This document shows positions 9,054 through 17,739 of a stretch of 64,000 nucleotides of DNA, piece after piece. Source of the DNA: BRHc4a sp049323915 (GTDB taxonomy: Bacteria > Bacillota > Desulfotomaculia > Desulfotomaculales > Desulfocucumaceae). Position 1 is the stretch's first letter. Every line of letters starts with the position of its first letter. A model generated the notes under the pieces. That model saw only the letters and a program-made list of their open reading frames with translations, was not told where the DNA came from and made no database searches. A program made the position numbers and the translations under genes. The stretch spans positions 22,611 through 86,610 of the forward strand of contig JBMOPC010000058.1 in assembly GCA_049323915.1 (NCBI GenBank). The letters run 5' to 3'.

Positions 9054-9398
9054 TTATCTTTCTTCAAAAATCAGTCTGTTTAAAAGCCAGCTGACAAGGC
9101 TTGTGATTATCGCCCCCCAGAATGCGCCGCCGAAACTGTATATATTGAACCCGGGCACAAGGAAGGCCGTCAGCGCAAAGGTAACGGCGTTGACAACAAA
9201 TATAAAAAGACCGAGGGTAAGCGCGGTGAGGGGTAAGGTCAACAGCAGCAAAAAAGGCCTTATCAGCGTGTTGACCACACCCATAACCAGGGCCGCCGCA
9301 ATGGCCGGAAAAATGCCGGAAATATGCATGCTGTCAAGGGTCCAGTCGGCTGCAAGAAGGGCCGCCGCATTTATCGCCAGGGAGATTATCCATTGCAT
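9054..9398 (-). CDS. YvlD-like four-helix membrane protein (phage holin 4 superfamily)
   Basis: 114-residue integral membrane protein made almost entirely of four hydrophobic helices. It has the family-typical segments GVVNTLIRPFLLLLTLPLTALTLGLF and VPGFNIYSFGGAFWGAI. Proteins of this kind (Bacillus YvlD) are common in Firmicutes; their role is not established, though some are in cell-envelope stress regulons. It lies alone between the small gene at 8821 and the divergent ymaF-like gene. No phage genes are nearby, so a holin role is unlikely. Confidence 0.85.
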   Translation of the reverse strand: MQWIISLAINAAALLAADWTLDSMHISGIFPAIAAALVMGVVNTLIRPFLLLLTLPLTALTLGLFIFVVNAVTFALTAFLVPGFNIYSFGGAFWGAIITSLVSWLLNRLIFEER

Positions 9399-9545
9399 TG
9401 TGTACCGACTCCGTTTTGTTTATGAAGATATTTTCGTCATTGAATGTACAAATCCTCCCTGGTGGAATTTTTGAGCTGTACAGGAGGTGGTAACATTTGG
9501 CGGCCATATGCCATATTATGACACAAAAGGAAGTGTGATCTTTAT

Positions 9546-9833
9546 ATGGGATACGGAGCCGGACCGGTCAACCCGGGGCATACGCACAGATACGGCGGAG
9601 TCACGACATTTGATTTCGGCCATATACACAGATACGGGGGAGTGTCCAGCGCGGCTTTCGGGGGAGTTGACGCCCATACTCACACCCTGTCGGGAACAAC
9701 CACCTTTGATGATGGCCATGAGCACAGCTACAGCGTTGTGACAGGCCCTGGAATTTTCGCCGGCCCGGGGCCGCATGTTCACCGCTACTTCGGCATTACC
9801 GCCCCTGCCGGGAATGACGTGTTGCAGTATTAG
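9546..9833 (+). CDS. YmaF-family His-rich repeat protein
   Basis: Small protein (95 aa) built of imperfect repeats around H-x-H: HTHRYGGVTTFDFGHIHRYG, then DAHTHTLSG, DGHEHSYSV and HVHRYFG. This matches the YmaF family known from Bacillus, whose function is unproven. The dense paired histidines would suit metal binding (inference). The start ATG 9546 has AAGGAAG at about ten bases. An intrinsic terminator follows. Its neighbour is a heavy-metal P-type ATPase and its repressor, so a role as metal buffer is conceivable. Confidence 0.8.
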   Translation: MGYGAGPVNPGHTHRYGGVTTFDFGHIHRYGGVSSAAFGGVDAHTHTLSGTTTFDDGHEHSYSVVTGPGIFAGPGPHVHRYFGITAPAGNDVLQY

Positions 9834-9884
9834 TTCGCGCGCCGGCACAGCCGGATAGTTTAATAGTTTCACTAAGGATAAATA

Positions 9885-9918
9885 AAAATAATCCTGGTAT
9901 TCTCCAGGATTATTTTTA
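9885..9918 (+). terminator. intrinsic terminator after ymaF-like gene
   Basis: Stem AAAATAATCCTGG / CCAGGATTATTTT with a short loop and T run; near-symmetrical, so it may work on both strands. Confidence 0.85.
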
Positions 9919-9960
9919 TGCACGGGCATATTGACAGAGGGAGAAAGGGGTATAAGATTA

Positions 9961-9983
9961 TATTCAAACGATAAATTGAATGT
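9961..9983 (+). promoter_or_regulatory. cadO-like operator palindrome
   Basis: ATTCAA (9962-9967) and TTGAAT (9976-9981) separated by eight bases, about 60 bases before the P-type ATPase start. From memory this is the half-site and spacing of the CadC/ArsR cadO operator, and an ArsR-family gene lies just after the ATPase. Confidence 0.55.
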
Positions 9984-10039
9984 AATAGTATCTTTCTAAC
10001 GGTTGCGGAGAAAATAGATCTGTCGAGGAGGCAAATATT

Positions 10040-12169
10040 ATGTCTGACTTAAGCGCTGCAGCCAATCCCATGGTTTTTCGGCTGAAAGGACTTACCTGAG
10101 CAGATTGTGCCGCTCAGTTGGAGCGGGATTTGTCAAAGCTGGCCGGGGTGAAAGAAAGCCGGTTGAATTTCGGGTCCGCAAAACTGACCATACTGGGAAA
10201 TGTTGATCCCGAAAGCATTGTAAAAGAATCAAAAAAGCACGGTGTTTCAGCCACTCTGGAGGGCACAACCCCCCGGCAGGAAATTCCCTTTTTTGAAAAA
10301 AACCGACGGGCGGTCACTAGCGGCATCTCCGGACTGTTTCTGGCGGCGGGCTGGATTGCAGAAGTTCTGCTGCAGCTGCAGAGTATTTCAATTGTTTTTT
10401 ACCTTGCAGCCATGCTGGTGGGAGGGTTTGCCACGGCCCGCAAGGCCCTTCTCTCATTAACCCGTTTGGACTTTAACATGAACGTGCTGATGGCGGTGGC
10501 GGTGATCGGAGCCGCGCTTATTGGAGAGTGGAGCGAGGGGGCTGTGGTGGCATTTTTGTTTTCCGTCAGTGAGGCCCTTGAGTCATACACTTTCGACAGG
10601 GCCCGGCAGTCGATCCGCTCACTGATGGAAATAGCCCCAAAGGTGGCAACCATCCGCAGGAACGGCCGGGAAATGGACCTGCCGGTGGAGGAAATACAGC
10701 AGGGTGATGTGCTTTTGGTAAGGCCCGGTGAAAAAATCGCCATGGACGGAAGGATTATATCAGGGAACTCGGCCGTCAACCAGGCTGCCATTACCGGTGA
10801 ATCCATACCGGTGGAAAAAATGCCGGGAGACGGGGTTTTTGCCGGCACACTGAACCGGCAGGGGTTTTTGGAGGTGGAGGTTACCAAACTGGTCAATGAC
10901 ACCACCATCGCTAGGATTATAAACATGGTTGAGGAGGCCCAGGCCCGGAGAGCTCCGTCCCAGGCCTTTGTCGACAGATTCGCCAGGTACTATACACCGG
11001 CTGTAATCGCCCTGGCTGCGGGAATAACCATATTTCCGCCCGTTATTCTGGGGGAGCCATGGAATCCGTGGATTTACAGGGGCCTTGCGCTGCTGGTGGT
11101 GGCATGTCCCTGCGCCCTGGTGGTTTCCACCCCCGTGGCCATTGTATCGGCCATAGGGAACGCGGCCAGAAACGGGGTATTGATAAAGGGGGGCGTTTAT
11201 CTTGAGGAAGCCGGCTCACTGGCGGCGGTGGCCTTTGACAAAACCGGGACACTGACCAGGGGCGTCCCTGAAGTCACTGACATTATAACTGCCGGGGGAA
11301 GGATAGAGGAGCAGGAGCTCTTAAAGATAGCGGCCAGCGTTGAAAAGATGTCGGAACACCCACTGGCTGCCGCCATTGTCCGCAAAGCCAAGGAAAAAGG
11401 AATAGAAACCGGGGCTGTATATGACTTTGAAGCCATTGTGGGCAATGGCGCCAGGGCAAAATTCGACGGACGCACGGTTTTAATCGGCAGCCCCAAACTT
11501 TTTGACAATATGGCATTTGACCTGCAGTCATGGGAAAAGGCGGTATCCAGGCTTCAGTCCGAAGGAAAAACCGCCATGCTGGTGGGATTGGACGGCGAAA
11601 TCGCGGGCGTGGTGGCGGTTGCCGACACTGTCAGGGAAACTGCGGCCATTGCCATAAGCGGTCTGAAGGAGGCGGGAATACAAAAAACGGTCATGCTCAC
11701 CGGGGATAATGCCGCCACTGCCGGCGCCATAGCAAAAAAGGTCTGCGTGGATCATTTTATAGCTGATCTGCTGCCCCGGGACAAAGTGTCCGCAGTCATT
11801 GATCTGCGCCATAAATACGGCAAGATTGCCATGATAGGGGACGGGGTAAATGACGCGCCGGCACTGGCCACAGCCAACGTGGGAATCGCCATGGGCGGGG
11901 CCGGAACGGACACCGCTTTGGAAACCGCCGATGTAGTACTGATGGCTGACGACCTTTCCAAGCTGCCCTTCGCCGTCCGTCTTAGCAGGGCCGCACTGGG
12001 GGTTATAAAGCAGAACATCGCTTTCTCACTGGGCATAAAATTGGCGGCGGTGCTACTGGTTTTTCCGGGCTGGCTGACCCTCTGGCTGGCCATACTGGCC
12101 GACATGGGAGCAACGGTCCTGGTCACACTCAACGGGATGAGGTTAATGGGCGTAAAGACTGAGAAGTAA
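10040..12169 (+). CDS. Zn/Cd/Pb-type P1B ATPase, probable selenoprotein (TGA = Sec at residue 20)
   Basis: Heavy-metal exporting P-type ATPase of 709 aa. Read from ATG 10040 (behind CGAGGAGG) the frame is open except for one TGA at 10097-10099. It falls exactly at the first Cys of the HMA metal-binding motif: GLT-U-ADCAAQLERD replaces GLTCADCA. Downstream are an HMA domain (about 12-75), TGES, CPC (about 356-358), DKTGT with phosphorylated Asp about 400, SEHPLA and GDGVNDAPAL. The last helix has an Asp in LADMGATVLV, as in ZntA/CadA. A bSECIS-like hairpin sits at 10110-10126. A gene caller would start at TTG 10118, which has no ribosome site and truncates the HMA domain. Alternatives are a nonsense mutation or an assembly error. 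Confidence 0.85.
10110..10126 (+). promoter_or_regulatory. bSECIS-like hairpin
   Basis: Perfect 6-bp stem CCGCTC / GAGCGG with loop AGTTG. The loop starts 17 bases after the TGA and has G at its second position, in line with bacterial SECIS rules (apical loop about 16-37 bases downstream, G among the first loop bases). A competing stem CTGAGC (10096-10101) / GCTCAG (10112-10117) is also possible. Confidence 0.6.
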
Positions 12170-12187
12170 GGGAAAGCCCTTATTAGC

Positions 12188-12550
12188 TTAAGAGTATTTG
12201 TTATGCCGGAAGTGAAGAAGTGCGGCTTTGATTATGGTGCTGACGCATTCATCATCCAATGAATAAAATATCATTTTGCCTTGCCTGCGCTGCCTGGCCA
12301 GGCCTGTGTTTTTGAGAAAACGAAGGTGGTGGGAAGCCGCCGCCACCGTTGAGCCGATGATGCTGGCCACATCGCAAACGCAAAGCTCCTCCCGGGACAG
12401 CGCATAAACTATTTTAAGCCTGGTGTCATCGGAGAGCGCCTTGAAAATGGAGGCAAGCCCCTCCGTGATCTTTATTTCTTGTCGCAGCCTCTCAACTTTT
12501 TCTTCGTTAAAGCAAAAGATCTCACAAACATCCGGCTTTTCACCTGGCAT
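12188..12550 (-). CDS. ArsR/SmtB (CadC-like) metal-responsive repressor
   Basis: Winged-helix repressor (120 aa) expected to release DNA on binding a soft metal. The recognition region reads DDTRLKIVYAL, ELCVCDVASIIG (the CxC of CadC-like sensors) and AAASHHLRFLKNTGLA; an N-terminal DVCEIFC supplies further Cys, as in CadC. ATG 12550 is chosen because GGAGGGG lies just upstream; the frame could extend eight codons further. It is convergent with the P-type ATPase, its likely target through the cadO-like site at 9961. Confidence 0.9.
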   Translation of the reverse strand: MPGEKPDVCEIFCFNEEKVERLRQEIKITEGLASIFKALSDDTRLKIVYALSREELCVCDVASIIGSTVAAASHHLRFLKNTGLARQRRQGKMIFYSLDDECVSTIIKAALLHFRHNKYS

Positions 12551-12565
12551 AATACCCCTCCAAAA

Positions 12566-12630
12566 AAAGAACAATCTTTTGAAATCATAATAATACCTTG
12601 TGGCTATTATGTCACCATTTATTGTTCTTC
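12566..12630 (-). promoter_or_regulatory. promoter region of the ArsR-type gene
   Basis: On the minus strand GTGACA and TATTAT are 17 bases apart. They are bracketed by a perfect 9-bp inverted repeat AAGAACAAT (12567-12575) / ATTGTTCTT (12621-12629). Could be an autoregulatory site; low certainty. Confidence 0.35.
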
Positions 12631-12789
12631 TTAAACGTGCATTAAAGATATTTTTTAATATACTTAATCTGATACGGGATTGAAGGACAAAATCTGATTT
12701 GGCTTGTCAAAAGAGGTTGCCTGTGGGAATATATAGTTGCATATCCGCGACCCGGCGGTTTCGAGAAATTTAAATCAGGGAGTTGTCAA

Positions 12790-13635
12790 ATGGGTAGGAA
12801 AGACTACAGGAAATGGGCCCTGGCCATAATAAAAAGGGCAATAGTGGATTATAGAATGATCTCTGACGGTGACCGGATAGTGGTGGGCATGTCCGGGGGA
12901 AAGGACAGCGGTGTTCTTCTGTACGCCCTGGACGCCATCAGGCGTACAGCGCCGGTAAAGTATGAGATTTACGGGGTCTACCTGGACCTGGGGTTCGGCA
13001 TGGAATATGCTCCCATAGAAGAATACTGCCGCAGGCTGGGTGTACCCTTCCATCATCAGCCCACCGATATTGGGCAGATAGTTTTCGACGTGAGAAGCGA
13101 GAAAAATCCCTGTGCCCTTTGCTCCACACTTAGAAGGGGGGCCATTAACGACCTGGCCCTTAGGTTGGGGTGCAATAAGGTGGCCCTGGGCCACCACCTG
13201 GACGATGTTGTGGATACTTTCTTCATGAGCCTTGTGTATACGGGCCAGCTAAGGACATTTTCTCCCAACACTTTTATGGACAGGACCGGGCTGCACATGA
13301 TCAGGCCCCTGGTTTATCTGGGACAGGAGACTGTCAGGGAACTGGCGGCGCTGGAAAAGGTGCCCGTTATAGAAAATCCCTGCCCGGCCAGTGGAATTAC
13401 AAAAAGGGAGGAAATAAAAAAGCTGGTTTCCGGCCTTTCCCATCAATATCCCGATTTAAGGGAAAAGGTACTGGTGGCGCTTCAAGGCGCCGACCTGAAG
13501 AATCTGTGGCCCCGGGCCTTGCCCCGGGTTCCCCGCACCAGGAAAGAAAAGTGTGGCCGGCAGCCGGAATGTGCTGCGGTTAATGCGATGTGGGAGGAAG
13601 GCAGTAATCCGGAAAGCAGAGGGGGATTCAGTTGA
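12790..13635 (+). CDS. TtcA-like PP-loop tRNA thiolation protein
   Basis: ATP-dependent PP-loop enzyme (281 aa) related to TtcA, which thiolates cytidine 32 of tRNA using an Fe-S cluster. Seen: PP-loop GMSGGKDSGVL near residue 35, NPCALCSTLRRGA in the middle (the CxxC of TtcA) and NPCPASG further on, with ALGHHLDDVVDTF between. The tail past about residue 240 is basic and low-complexity. It has no long leader. The next gene starts within its stop codon, so the two are translationally coupled. Confidence 0.85.
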   Translation: MGRKDYRKWALAIIKRAIVDYRMISDGDRIVVGMSGGKDSGVLLYALDAIRRTAPVKYEIYGVYLDLGFGMEYAPIEEYCRRLGVPFHHQPTDIGQIVFDVRSEKNPCALCSTLRRGAINDLALRLGCNKVALGHHLDDVVDTFFMSLVYTGQLRTFSPNTFMDRTGLHMIRPLVYLGQETVRELAALEKVPVIENPCPASGITKREEIKKLVSGLSHQYPDLREKVLVALQGADLKNLWPRALPRVPRTRKEKCGRQPECAAVNAMWEEGSNPESRGGFS

Positions 13636-14063
13636 GGTTTGTAATGTTCCATGTAAACAGCTTTTGCAGCACAATCACAGAAAAGGGGCGGTCTAAATAT
13701 GTTGAGCCTCCCGATCCGCGGGAGACTAGGGTGGAAGAGGCTATAGTGGCGCTGATAAGCGTTGAGGCGGGGGACGAGGAAAACCCGGAGGGGGTTGCCC
13801 TTGACGCTGCCGCCGAGATGGAAAAGAATGCTAAAAACCTTAAGGTAAAGACCATTGTGCTGCATCCCTTCGCCCATCTTTTTGCCAGTCTTGGCCCGCC
13901 GGAAGCTGCCCCCGGGATAATGGACAGGGTGAAGGACATATTGACCGGCAGGGGGTTTGAGGCAATACGGACCCCCTTCGGCTGGTTTAATACCCTTCAG
14001 ATGGACGCCAAGGGCCACCCCTATTCCAGAGTGGCCCGGATAGTGGGCGGTCAAAACCGCTGA
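13632..14063 (+). CDS. free-standing archaeal-type threonyl-tRNA synthetase editing domain
   Basis: 143-residue protein resembling the N-terminal editing domain of archaeal ThrRS (fold shared with D-aminoacyl-tRNA deacylase). Matching segments are the N-terminal beta strand, EEAIVALISVEAGDEENPEGV, KTIVLHPFAHLFASL, APGIMDRVKDIL and EAIRTPFGWFNTLQMDAKGHP. In archaea this domain hydrolyses mis-made Ser-tRNA(Thr). No synthetase core is attached, so it would act in trans (inference). The start TTG 13632 overlaps the TtcA-like stop; ATG 13644 is an alternative. The neighbour also acts on tRNA. Confidence 0.82.
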   Translation: MRFVMFHVNSFCSTITEKGRSKYVEPPDPRETRVEEAIVALISVEAGDEENPEGVALDAAAEMEKNAKNLKVKTIVLHPFAHLFASLGPPEAAPGIMDRVKDILTGRGFEAIRTPFGWFNTLQMDAKGHPYSRVARIVGGQNR

Positions 14064-14323
14064 TCAGCCACATACGGCCTTACAGCCTCGTATATGTTCT
14101 GGAAAATCCTCTCCCTGATCTCGTCCGGGAGAGGTTTTCCGTTTATACGTCGTATAGTTTTGGGTATTGTAAAGTCGTTATGCTGTGCCTCCCTGTGATA
14201 CTGCACCACGCCGTCACCCAGAAACACGTTGTCTTCAAACACCTGGTACCTGACGATGTAGCTGGGGTCCACCGACAGGTCCCGGTCCACCCGCGTAAGA
14301 ATCTCAAAGGACAAAGCGCACAC
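14051..14323 (-). CDS. conserved hypothetical protein, about 87-90 aa
   Basis: Small soluble protein, mixed alpha/beta by eye, with SYIVRYQVFEDNVFLGDGVV and an acidic/basic C-terminal helix. No family recognised. The frame opens at GTG 14323 but a run of Gs lies right in front of it; TTG 14314 has that run eight bases away and is the better start. Its 3' end overlaps the end of the convergent editing-domain gene by 13 bases. Substitution-tolerant regions cannot be judged from one genome. Confidence 0.6.
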   Translation of the reverse strand: MCALSFEILTRVDRDLSVDPSYIVRYQVFEDNVFLGDGVVQYHREAQHNDFTIPKTIRRINGKPLPDEIRERIFQNIYEAVRPYVADQRF

Positions 14324-14532
14324 CCCCGGTAATGATTTAGATATATTTTTTACAGATAAATGAATTTCTAATTCTCCGTATTTTTAAAATTGTACTATTT
14401 CGCACAAACCCCGCAAATACTATTTACCGGCCGTCAGGGCGCAATTATAATTAAATAAACCCGGCGAACAACAATGTTTTGAAAATATATTGCATATCTA
14501 AAAAAAGTGCACTGGTGTAAAGAGGTGAGCAG

Positions 14533-16632
14533 ATGAGGATCAATAATTTTTTCAGTCCTGCCTCCGTAGCGGTAATCGGGGCTTCCCGGGCCGACGGGAA
14601 AATAGGAAACGCCATAGTGAAAAACCTGATTTCTTCCGGCTACGGGGGAAGGATCTATCCCATTAACCCCAGAGAGAGCGAGATCGAAGGGCTAATGTCT
14701 TACACATCCCTGGCGGATTTGCCGGAAAAGGTGGAAATGGCGGTCATAGTGGTCCCTGCTGCCAGAGTTCTGGAGGTTGCAGGTGAGTGCGGCAAAAACG
14801 GGGTCAAAAACATTGTGACTATCACGGCCGGTTTTAAAGAGGTGGGCCGGGAGGGGCTGGAAATGGAGAAAAGCCTGCTGGCCCTTTGCCGTCAATATGG
14901 AATGAGCATGATGGGCCCCAACTGTGCGGGTATGATGGATACCCACGTTCCAATAAACACTTCCTTTGCCAAGGGATTCCCTCTGAAGGGCGATATAGCC
15001 TTTTTCTCCCAGAGCGGCGCCATGATGATTGCCATACTGGACTGGAGCCAATCGGTGGGGCTGGGGCTTTCCAAGGTGGTAAGCATGGGAAACAAGGCCG
15101 ACCTTTCGGAGACCGACTTTGTCGAGGAAGCCGCCAACGACCCCTACACCAGGGTTATAATGTGTTATATTGAGGACATTGCCAACAGCTCAAGGTTTCT
15201 GGATGTGGTCGGCAAGGCCACCCGCAAAAAGCCGGTGATTATTCTAAAATCGGGGACCAGCCAGGCCGGAGCCCAGGCGGCCTCGTCTCATACCGGCGCC
15301 CTGGCGGGAAGTGACCTGGCCTATGACATTGCCTTCAGCAAATGCGGCGTAGTCAGGGCCAGGACCATGACCGAGCTTTTCGACCTGGCCCTGGCCTTTG
15401 CCAAGTCCCCTGTTCCAAAGGGCCCAAGGGTGGCCATTATCACCAATGCCGGGGGCCCCGGCATCATCACCACCGACAATGTTGAGATCAGGGATCTTAC
15501 CATGGCACGTTTTGAAAAGGAAACACTTGACGCTTTAAGGGATGGGCTGCCGGCCGAGGCCGGAATATACAACCCGGTGGATGTGCTGGGAGACGCAATG
15601 GCCGACCGTTACCGCTTCGCGCTGGATAAGGTGTGTGCCGACCCAAATACCGACAGTGTGGTGGTAATCAGCGTTCCCACCGCCACCAATAAACCGGAGG
15701 AAACCTCCGGGGCTATAATAGAAATGAAGGATAAATACCCCGACAAGGTATTTTTCGGCGCTTATATAGGGGGCATCGCCATGTCCGATGGCAGGGATAT
15801 GCTGAATGATGCCGGCATACCGTGCTATACCTTTCCCGAACCGGTTATCGCGTCAATCAGCCAGATGGTTAAATACGGACAGTACAAGAATTCCGGGATT
15901 GAAGAGGAAGTCAGCTGCAGCGACATAGACAGGAGGGCCGTAAAGGCGGTATTTTATGATGTTCTCAGGGATAACCGGGTGGTGCTCCTGGGAAGCGAGG
16001 CCTCGGAGGTGGCCAGGGCTTACGGCATAGCGGCCGCACCCATAGCCCTGGCCGGCTCCCCCGGGGAGGCGGTGGAAGAGGCTGAAAAAATGGGATACCC
16101 GGTGGTGCTCAAGGTGGCGTCTCCAAAAATACTGCACAAGACTGACGTGGGCGGGGTCAAGGTGGGCCTCAGGAGCCCGGAGGAGGTATACAGCAGTTTC
16201 CAGGAGATTGTGGAAAACTGTCAGCGCTACATGCCTCACGCCGGTATCTATGGTGTCGAGGTGCAGAAGATGATGCCAAGGGGGACCGAGATAATAATCG
16301 GCATGACCAGGGACGTACAGTTCGGGCCCATGATTGGCGTGGGCCTGGGCGGGATATACGTAAACCTGCTAAAGGATGTGTCCTTCCGCCTGGCAAGAGG
16401 GCTTTCCAGGAACGAAATAGAAAGAATGATAATGGAAACCAAGGCCTATACACTTTTAAGGGGATATCGCGGAGAGAAGCCCAGGGACATAAACTCCCTG
16501 GTTGATGCGGTGGGACGGCTTGCCCGCCTGGTAATGGACTTCCCGGAAATAACCGAGGTGGACGTAAATCCCGTTTTTGCCTATGAAGAGGGTTTAACCG
16601 CCCTGGATGTGAAAATAACCATATCGGTTTAG
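14533..16632 (+). CDS. ADP-forming acetyl/acyl-CoA synthetase, alpha-beta fusion
   Basis: NDP-forming acyl-CoA synthetase (699 aa) that converts an acyl-CoA plus ADP and phosphate to the free acid, ATP and CoA. Domain order: CoA-binding Rossmann (1-130, SVAVIGASR), succinyl-CoA-ligase-like domains (about 145-460) with phospho-His H253 in ASSHTGALAGSD, then a C-terminal ATP-grasp domain (about 480-699) with YPVVLKVASPKILHKTDVGG. It starts at ATG 14533 after AGAGGTGAG. In anaerobes it conserves energy from acyl-CoA; here it could serve the acyl-CoA pathway at the left edge. The next gene follows after 14 bases. Confidence 0.93.
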   Translation: MRINNFFSPASVAVIGASRADGKIGNAIVKNLISSGYGGRIYPINPRESEIEGLMSYTSLADLPEKVEMAVIVVPAARVLEVAGECGKNGVKNIVTITAGFKEVGREGLEMEKSLLALCRQYGMSMMGPNCAGMMDTHVPINTSFAKGFPLKGDIAFFSQSGAMMIAILDWSQSVGLGLSKVVSMGNKADLSETDFVEEAANDPYTRVIMCYIEDIANSSRFLDVVGKATRKKPVIILKSGTSQAGAQAASSHTGALAGSDLAYDIAFSKCGVVRARTMTELFDLALAFAKSPVPKGPRVAIITNAGGPGIITTDNVEIRDLTMARFEKETLDALRDGLPAEAGIYNPVDVLGDAMADRYRFALDKVCADPNTDSVVVISVPTATNKPEETSGAIIEMKDKYPDKVFFGAYIGGIAMSDGRDMLNDAGIPCYTFPEPVIASISQMVKYGQYKNSGIEEEVSCSDIDRRAVKAVFYDVLRDNRVVLLGSEASEVARAYGIAAAPIALAGSPGEAVEEAEKMGYPVVLKVASPKILHKTDVGGVKVGLRSPEEVYSSFQEIVENCQRYMPHAGIYGVEVQKMMPRGTEIIIGMTRDVQFGPMIGVGLGGIYVNLLKDVSFRLARGLSRNEIERMIMETKAYTLLRGYRGEKPRDINSLVDAVGRLARLVMDFPEITEVDVNPVFAYEEGLTALDVKITISV

Positions 16633-16646
16633 TGAGGTGAATAGAT

Positions 16647-17717
16647 ATGAAAAATTTATACGTTATGGGCTCCCCCGGCAGTGGAAAAACCATGACAGCC
16701 CTTGGCCTTGCTCTCAAATTCCAGCAGGAGGGCAAAAAGGTCGCCTATTTCAAGCCTGTGGGAGTGCCCCTCAGGGCCAGCGACTCCGAGGATGACGACG
16801 CGGTGCTGATGAAGGAAGTTCTCGGCATGGACAGCCCCATGTCCGACATTGTGCCCTGCAGGGCCGGACAGACATATCTTTCATGGAGCAAGAAAAAGGA
16901 GTCGGTGGAAGCCATAATGCAGGCCTATCGGAGAGTTTCCGGGGGAGCCGATATGGTTATCATAGACGGGGCAGTTTTCCCTTTTATTTACAACAGCTGG
17001 GGGCTGGACGACGTTTCCATGGCGCTGAATACCGGTGCCGGGGCCGTGGTTACAATTAAAATTGAGAATGATTTCTGCGTGGACCAGGCCCTATTCTTCA
17101 ACGAGTACCTCCGGGCCAAAAATGTTTCCCTGGTGGGCAACCTGTTCAACAACATCCCCTGGCCCATGGTTTCAAAGGCAAAGGGTATATTTGCACCCAT
17201 ATTGGAAGATCGCGGGTTTAAAACGCTGGGAGTGATCCCCAAGCGCAATGAGATATCTTTCCCTACAGTGGAGGAGTTTTACAAGGAGCTGGGAGGGGAA
17301 ATACTGGCGGTGCACGACAGGCTTAACCTGCTGGTGGAGGATATAATGGTGGGGGCAATGTCTCTGGACGGGGCTCTGAGGTTCCTGCGCCGTTCCACCG
17401 ACAAGGCTGTGGTTCTGGGCGGAGACAGGGCCGACCTGGCTCTTGCCGCCCTTGAAACCAGCACCTCAGTGCTGATACTGACGGGAGGGCTTTACCCGGA
17501 TGTAAAGGTTCTGTCCCGGGCCGAGGAGAAGGGGGTCCCTGTAATACTGGTGCACTACGACACATATACCACCGTCGAAAAACTCTCCAGGGTCACCAGG
17601 CATATTAAGCCGGGCGATAAAAAAGGAATTAAGATAGTTTTAGAGAATATTGAGGAATACTGTAATTGGCAGGCAATCCTGGAATTTATGGAAGGGCGTC
17701 CGGGACAGCCTGACTAG
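16647..17717 (+). CDS. BioD-like P-loop protein with DRTGG domain
   Basis: 356-residue protein with an N-terminal P-loop domain (GSPGSGKTMTALGLAL) of the dethiobiotin-synthetase-like type found at the N terminus of long phosphotransacetylases, then a DRTGG-type domain (about 210-320). The phosphotransacetylase catalytic domain is absent. Such proteins are thought to sense nucleotides or to regulate, but no reaction is proven. Its tight coupling to the ADP-forming acyl-CoA synthetase (14-base gap) suggests control of that enzyme or use of its product (inference). Confidence 0.8.
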   Translation: MKNLYVMGSPGSGKTMTALGLALKFQQEGKKVAYFKPVGVPLRASDSEDDDAVLMKEVLGMDSPMSDIVPCRAGQTYLSWSKKKESVEAIMQAYRRVSGGADMVIIDGAVFPFIYNSWGLDDVSMALNTGAGAVVTIKIENDFCVDQALFFNEYLRAKNVSLVGNLFNNIPWPMVSKAKGIFAPILEDRGFKTLGVIPKRNEISFPTVEEFYKELGGEILAVHDRLNLLVEDIMVGAMSLDGALRFLRRSTDKAVVLGGDRADLALAALETSTSVLILTGGLYPDVKVLSRAEEKGVPVILVHYDTYTTVEKLSRVTRHIKPGDKKGIKIVLENIEEYCNWQAILEFMEGRPGQPD

Positions 17718-17739
17718 TCTCGAAATGAGAGGTGGTTCC

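Noticed and set aside
9054..9398. Phage holin
   Set aside because: The protein belongs to the broad YvlD-like membrane family and no phage gene is in the window.
12566..12630. Firm operator call for the 9-bp inverted repeat upstream of the ArsR gene
   Set aside because: The half-sites are 45 bases apart and differ from the cadO-type site near the ATPase, so it is left as a low-confidence promoter region.
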